Shown: positions 18,879 through 22,098 of the stretch, in pieces
Position numbering within the stretch: the stretch's first letter is position 1
Layout of the letters: every line of letters begins with the position of its first letter
From: a virus
Length of the DNA stretch: 22,098 bases
Virus record (IMG/VR): IMGVR_UViG_3300033141_005977
Location: 1 to 22,098 of that record
Reading direction: 5' to 3' (one strand)
Position numbers and translations under genes: made by a program
The notes under the pieces: model-generated
The model's database searches: none
What the model was told of the DNA's origin: nothing
Seen by the model: the letters and a program-made list of their open reading frames with translations, nothing else

Positions 18879-21260
18879 ATGGCAGAAGACGAATCAACAT
18901 CACCAGAAGACATGGAGGCAGCCACCGAGGCAGCCAGTACCATGTCCGAAGTCATCACAAATCTAATTAAGGAGTTGTCCAGACTCGGCGAAGCCTCTTC
19001 CGAAGCATATGCCAAATTGAGGGAAGAAGCTGAAAAATCTATTCCCTCTATCGACAAGGTTAAGAAGGGAATGAAATCTGCAGCAGAACAACTGCAGGAT
19101 GACGGTGCAAGCCTTGCAGACACAATGCTTGGAATGGCCGGTATAAACGCCGATACGGAAAAGAGTTTCCTTGGAATTGCTAGCCAAATGAAGTGGGGGG
19201 GTGATGCAATGAAAGGGTTCACGGCACGACTCAAAAAAGGTTTCGCGCCCCTCGCCATAGCAAACATGTTATTAAGCAAAGTTGCCCAGTCCACACTATA
19301 TTTTATGCACCAAATGGATAGCTCCCTGGTGTCATTCAACAAATCCACTGGTGCCCTCAAACTGTACGGGTCAAACATCGTATCTTTAGAAGAAACGATG
19401 TACCAATATGGCATCACGGCAGGAGACGCCGCAGAGGCACAAACGGGCTTGGTGAGAAATGTCACAAACCTGAGAAATATGTCTGATGCCTCACAGGAGA
19501 GCTTGTTAAAGACAACCGCCGTGTTACAAGAAATGGGTGTGGATTCAGACACTACTGGTGCGAGCTTTCAATTTATGACAGCCTCCATGGGAATGACAAA
19601 CGATGCCGCAGAGAGAACAACTAGACAAATGTTTACGCTCGCACAGGCACTTGGCATGCCCCCACAAGAAATGGCAGCGTCCTTCCAGGAAGCCATGCCA
19701 CAACTTTCAGCCTTCGGTGCTTCTGCGAGCAAAGTATTCATGAAGATGGCAGAGAATGCCCGTGTTGCCAATATGTCAGTCTCGCAGATGCTGAGAATAA
19801 CGGAACAATTTGACAAATTCGATTCAGCGGCCGCATCGGTTGGAAAATTGAATGCTGCACTCGGCGGCCCATATTTGAGCACCATTAGAATGGTGACAAC
19901 AACAGACCCAACTGATCGTATGAGGGCATTGTCCGAAGCAGTAAACATGGCTGGAAAGTCTTTCGATACCATGGACTATTATGAGAGAAAAATGATAGCC
20001 TCTGCCATGGGATTATCTGATGTAAATGAACTCGCACTGGTCATGAAAGGCAGATTTGATCTTGTTGCCGGAGCCACAGAAATGAGTTCCGATAAAATAG
20101 AGGATCTGGCGGCACAAACCAAGGACTTTAACACGATTATGGAAGAGTTCGCCCAGATTGGAAGAGCTTTCACAATTAATGTGCTTGGTCCGCTCATAAA
20201 GGGAATCAAATTCCTAACAGACGGTATTGGACACCTAGCAGCAAATCCGCTGGTCAATCTGGCTGGTGGATTAGGAGTAGCCACTGCTGGTATCGTCGCG
20301 CTATCACTTGCCCTCGGAGGTCCTATCGGCCCGATAATCGCCGCCATCGCATTGGCAATAGCAGGCCTGGTATTTGTTTTTAAGGGGCTATATGATTTAG
20401 TTGGCGGAACTGAAACATTCGTCAAAATATGGGAAGGGGTTCAGAAAAGGTTCCAGCCCGTCATCGATAGATTGACGAAGGCTTTTGGTGAATTAGTTGG
20501 AGAGGGCGAGGAGTGGACTTCTTGGCTAAAATTAAGTGAACCTCAAATCGAAGCCTTTATTGATTTCTCCGTCAGACTGGTTGCTGGACTCATAGGTGTT
20601 GCAGCTTGGATACTTGAAGCCACTAACGAGGCTGGTGGACTCAAACTCATCCTCACCAACCTCGCCATCGCATTTTGGCCCCTGCTAGCGGCGATGACCG
20701 CAGTCGGCGCTGTCATCACCTTCGTCATCGGAGTTGTTACACTTCTAGCCTGGGGACTTAGTGAAATATTTCACAGTCTATATGTCGGCAACAGCCCCCC
20801 GCTCTTGTTGGTTTTTGCACTACTTGCCGCAGCAATCTATCTTGTCGGTGATGCATTTAAATACCCAATTCAAATGATTGGGAAATTGATGGACGGGCTT
20901 AAGAGCCTAGCATCTTATCTAGCAGGCAAAGCACTGGGCTTCATTTCTGGTGCAATATCTTTTGTATTCGGAGGAGGAACAACAGCTAATATCCCTTCGG
21001 CAGAAGTGAGCAACGACTCTTTCAACAGGGCTTCGGATATGGAAAGCTCAAGCAAAACAATCGCAGATGCAGTTGCCGATGGTGTCGCAGCTGCCCTAGT
21101 GGGGATGTTCCCAGAGGGCGGTGTGAAACACATGCTTGAAATAACAGCCGGTGTTGGAATGCCTCAGCTCTTTGCTTACACTACAACAATGGCAGAAACA
21201 GGTGGCAATGATGCCTTATCACAAGCACGGGCCTTTGCCCCAAAACCACAGACAGCATAG
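18879..21260 (+). CDS. Tail tape measure protein
   Basis: The tape measure spans the lumen of the tail tube, sets tail length and is ejected ahead of the DNA. The 793-aa protein has long, low-aromatic helical stretches rich in Ala, Met, Gln and Glu. The N-terminal 100 residues look like coiled coil, and residues about 140-450 form an extended helical body. Hydrophobic segments follow near 455-507 (LGVATAGIVALSLALGG and IIAAIALAIAGLVFVF), 567-580, 591-628 and 640-660, the usual membrane-active part of tape measures. A Ser/Gly-rich C-terminal tail follows. It is the largest gene between the chaperones and the tube initiator, the standard place. At about 0.15 nm per residue the tail would be near 120 nm. 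The ribosome-binding site is modest (AGGA about 13 bases upstream). Confidence 0.88.
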   Translation: MAEDESTSPEDMEAATEAASTMSEVITNLIKELSRLGEASSEAYAKLREEAEKSIPSIDKVKKGMKSAAEQLQDDGASLADTMLGMAGINADTEKSFLGIASQMKWGGDAMKGFTARLKKGFAPLAIANMLLSKVAQSTLYFMHQMDSSLVSFNKSTGALKLYGSNIVSLEETMYQYGITAGDAAEAQTGLVRNVTNLRNMSDASQESLLKTTAVLQEMGVDSDTTGASFQFMTASMGMTNDAAERTTRQMFTLAQALGMPPQEMAASFQEAMPQLSAFGASASKVFMKMAENARVANMSVSQMLRITEQFDKFDSAAASVGKLNAALGGPYLSTIRMVTTTDPTDRMRALSEAVNMAGKSFDTMDYYERKMIASAMGLSDVNELALVMKGRFDLVAGATEMSSDKIEDLAAQTKDFNTIMEEFAQIGRAFTINVLGPLIKGIKFLTDGIGHLAANPLVNLAGGLGVATAGIVALSLALGGPIGPIIAAIALAIAGLVFVFKGLYDLVGGTETFVKIWEGVQKRFQPVIDRLTKAFGELVGEGEEWTSWLKLSEPQIEAFIDFSVRLVAGLIGVAAWILEATNEAGGLKLILTNLAIAFWPLLAAMTAVGAVITFVIGVVTLLAWGLSEIFHSLYVGNSPPLLLVFALLAAAIYLVGDAFKYPIQMIGKLMDGLKSLASYLAGKALGFISGAISFVFGGGTTANIPSAEVSNDSFNRASDMESSSKTIADAVADGVAAALVGMFPEGGVKHMLEITAGVGMPQLFAYTTTMAETGGNDALSQARAFAPKPQTA

Positions 21261-21272
21261 GAATTAACAAAC

Positions 21273-22001
21273 ATGGCAACAGATATTTTTGAAGAACATA
21301 AGAATAAGAACGATTTGATCATTAAAATGGTCGCTTCGGGAAAATACTTGAGATTTTCGGAGGGAATTGATTCCTTCAGTAGAAGCTATTCCGTACAATG
21401 GGACTCTGTAAATGTTTACGGAAGGCAAGATGCAATTCAAACTTATCAATCAACTGGTGAAACTATTTCTTTAAGCTGGCCAGTGAAGCCAGATGAGGAA
21501 AACGATTTTTATGAACAACAGCTCAAAGCAATTTTAGCATTAGGGAAATTCATTAGACCCCTATATAGTTATGGTGGAAGAATCTTGGAAGCACCCCTCT
21601 TGGAAATAAGATATAGAAATTTGATTGTAGAAGATTATGACACGAGAAAACCCATACTATGCGCCCCATCATCAATAGAGGTCAATTATGGCGATAGGGC
21701 CAGAAACATAACGACAAAAGATGGCACCCGCCTAATTTTGCCAAAGAGGATAAACATCTCTTTGTCTGCCACAATCATAAACCGCACCGAAAAATTTTAC
21801 AAGAAGGAGACCAGTGAGGATAAAAAAGCCGCAGCCGAGAAAAAAGCCGCAGAGGCCAAAAAAGCCGGAGGCACTCCCCCCGCCGCCGACCTAACCACCG
21901 CGCCCCCCGCCGCCACCAGCGGTATTGATACTGCATCACAAGTAGTGGGTGAATTCTTCAGCAATTTGGGGTTTAACCCGTTCCCAGGGAGTAGCGAATA
22001 A
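21273..22001 (+). CDS. Tail tube initiator / baseplate hub protein with contractile-injection tube fold (CIS_tube-like)
   Basis: This is likely the baseplate component on which the tail tube starts, comparable to T4 gp48/gp54 or Afp7-type proteins. The 242 aa contain the signature VNVYGRQDAIQTYQSTGETISLSW (about 47-70), which matches the R-x-D-x-I-x-x-Y-Q-x-T-x-R/E-x-I-x-L pattern of that fold. An alternating pattern follows: LLEIRYRNLIVEDY, then PILCAPSSIEVNYGD, then RLILPKRINISLSATII. After about residue 178 comes a low-complexity Lys/Ala/Pro linker (DKKAAAEKKAAEAKKAGG, then Pro/Ala/Thr-rich) and a short hydrophobic tail (VVGEFFSNLGFNPFPG). Many relatives carry a LysM domain after the core; here the linker takes that place. 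It has an AGGA site about 11 bases upstream and sits directly after the tape measure. Confidence 0.75.
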   Translation: MATDIFEEHKNKNDLIIKMVASGKYLRFSEGIDSFSRSYSVQWDSVNVYGRQDAIQTYQSTGETISLSWPVKPDEENDFYEQQLKAILALGKFIRPLYSYGGRILEAPLLEIRYRNLIVEDYDTRKPILCAPSSIEVNYGDRARNITTKDGTRLILPKRINISLSATIINRTEKFYKKETSEDKKAAAEKKAAEAKKAGGTPPAADLTTAPPAATSGIDTASQVVGEFFSNLGFNPFPGSSE

Positions 22002-22081
22002 TGCCATTAACAAGATATTCAAATAGAGACATAGTGATTAATCAACAAGAAATATACGACGAAATCTTCAAAGAAAGATGA
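22001..22081 (+). pseudogene. Start of a baseplate-wedge (gp53)-like gene interrupted by in-frame TGA after 26 codons
   Basis: The frame MPLTRYSNRDIVINQQEIYDEIFKER starts with an ATG overlapping the previous stop (TAATG), with AGGGAG about 8 bases upstream. It resembles the N-termini of small baseplate wedge proteins that follow tube-initiator genes (RYxxRxxxxNxxxxYxxxFxxRG[VI]). The TGA at 22079-22081 stands where a Gly codon (GGA) would continue the pattern, and the frame then reads INGVR to the window end. It could be a true short ORF followed by a new ATGA-coupled start at 22078, a nonsense change, a recoded stop or a sequencing error. The window ends too soon to decide. Confidence 0.4.
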
Positions 22082-22098
22082 ATAAACGGAGTTCGCCA

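Noticed and set aside
18872-19552. 226-codon open frame on the - strand under the tape measure
   Set aside because: It is a shadow of the tape-measure coding sequence, low-stop because of Ala/Ser/Met-rich codons, with no recognisable motifs, and all supported genes are on the + strand.

Overview
This window is a contiguous piece of the late, virion-structure region of a tailed phage with a contractile, T4-type tail (myovirus morphology). Every gene I can support is on the + strand, packed with short gaps or with ATGA/GTGA/TAATG overlaps. Ribosome-binding sites are mostly of the AGGAG type, and starts include ATG, GTG and TTG. The sequence is moderately AT-rich. I see no tRNA, rRNA, integrase, IS element or CRISPR array. 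The host cannot be read from the sequence. The gene set and protein style recall large environmental, probably aquatic, T4-like myoviruses, but that is an inference from family resemblance.

Layout. (1) 1-1705: two neck/tail-completion genes, a gp15-like tail-sheath stabiliser whose start codon is cut by the window edge and a gp14-like neck protein. (2) 1702-6147: a translationally coupled run of three genes that are not structural: a DUF444/YeaH von Willebrand A protein, a SpoVR/YcgB protein and a PrkA/YeaG AAA+ serine kinase. In bacteria these three families form a stress, starvation and sporulation module; here the complete triad sits inside a phage morphogenesis operon. (3) 6148-6402: a strong terminator followed by a structured leader with a possible 14-codon leader peptide. 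(4) 6403-12540: an adhesion cassette of an 875-aa protein with three LamG domains and a propeller-like tail, then an 1135-aa alanine-rich fibre built on 18-residue repeats. A possible H-type pseudoknot lies between them and a strong terminator follows. (5) 12655-13038: a small orphan protein. (6) 13114-22001: the tail module in assembly order: very large sheath (955 aa), tube, gp26/T4_baseplate-type assembly chaperone with a probable frameshifted extension, tube-like paralogue, small orphan, tape measure (793 aa), and tail-tube initiator/baseplate protein. (7) 22001-22098: the beginning of what looks like a baseplate-wedge gene, broken by an in-frame TGA after 26 codons.

How they work together. 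The tape measure, its chaperones, the tube and the tube-initiator protein build the tail tube on the baseplate. The sheath polymerises around it, and the gp15-like and gp14-like proteins cap the tail and join it to the head. The LamG and coiled-repeat proteins are the likely host-contact or decoration parts. The YeaH-SpoVR-PrkA triad, coupled to the neck gene, would be made late, at the same time as virion proteins, and is the strongest candidate for an undescribed phage system here. The second is a +1 (or -2) recoding site on seven T residues at the end of the tail-assembly chaperone gene, in the position where lambda encodes gpG/gpGT. All family assignments come from reading motifs by eye; no database search was run.
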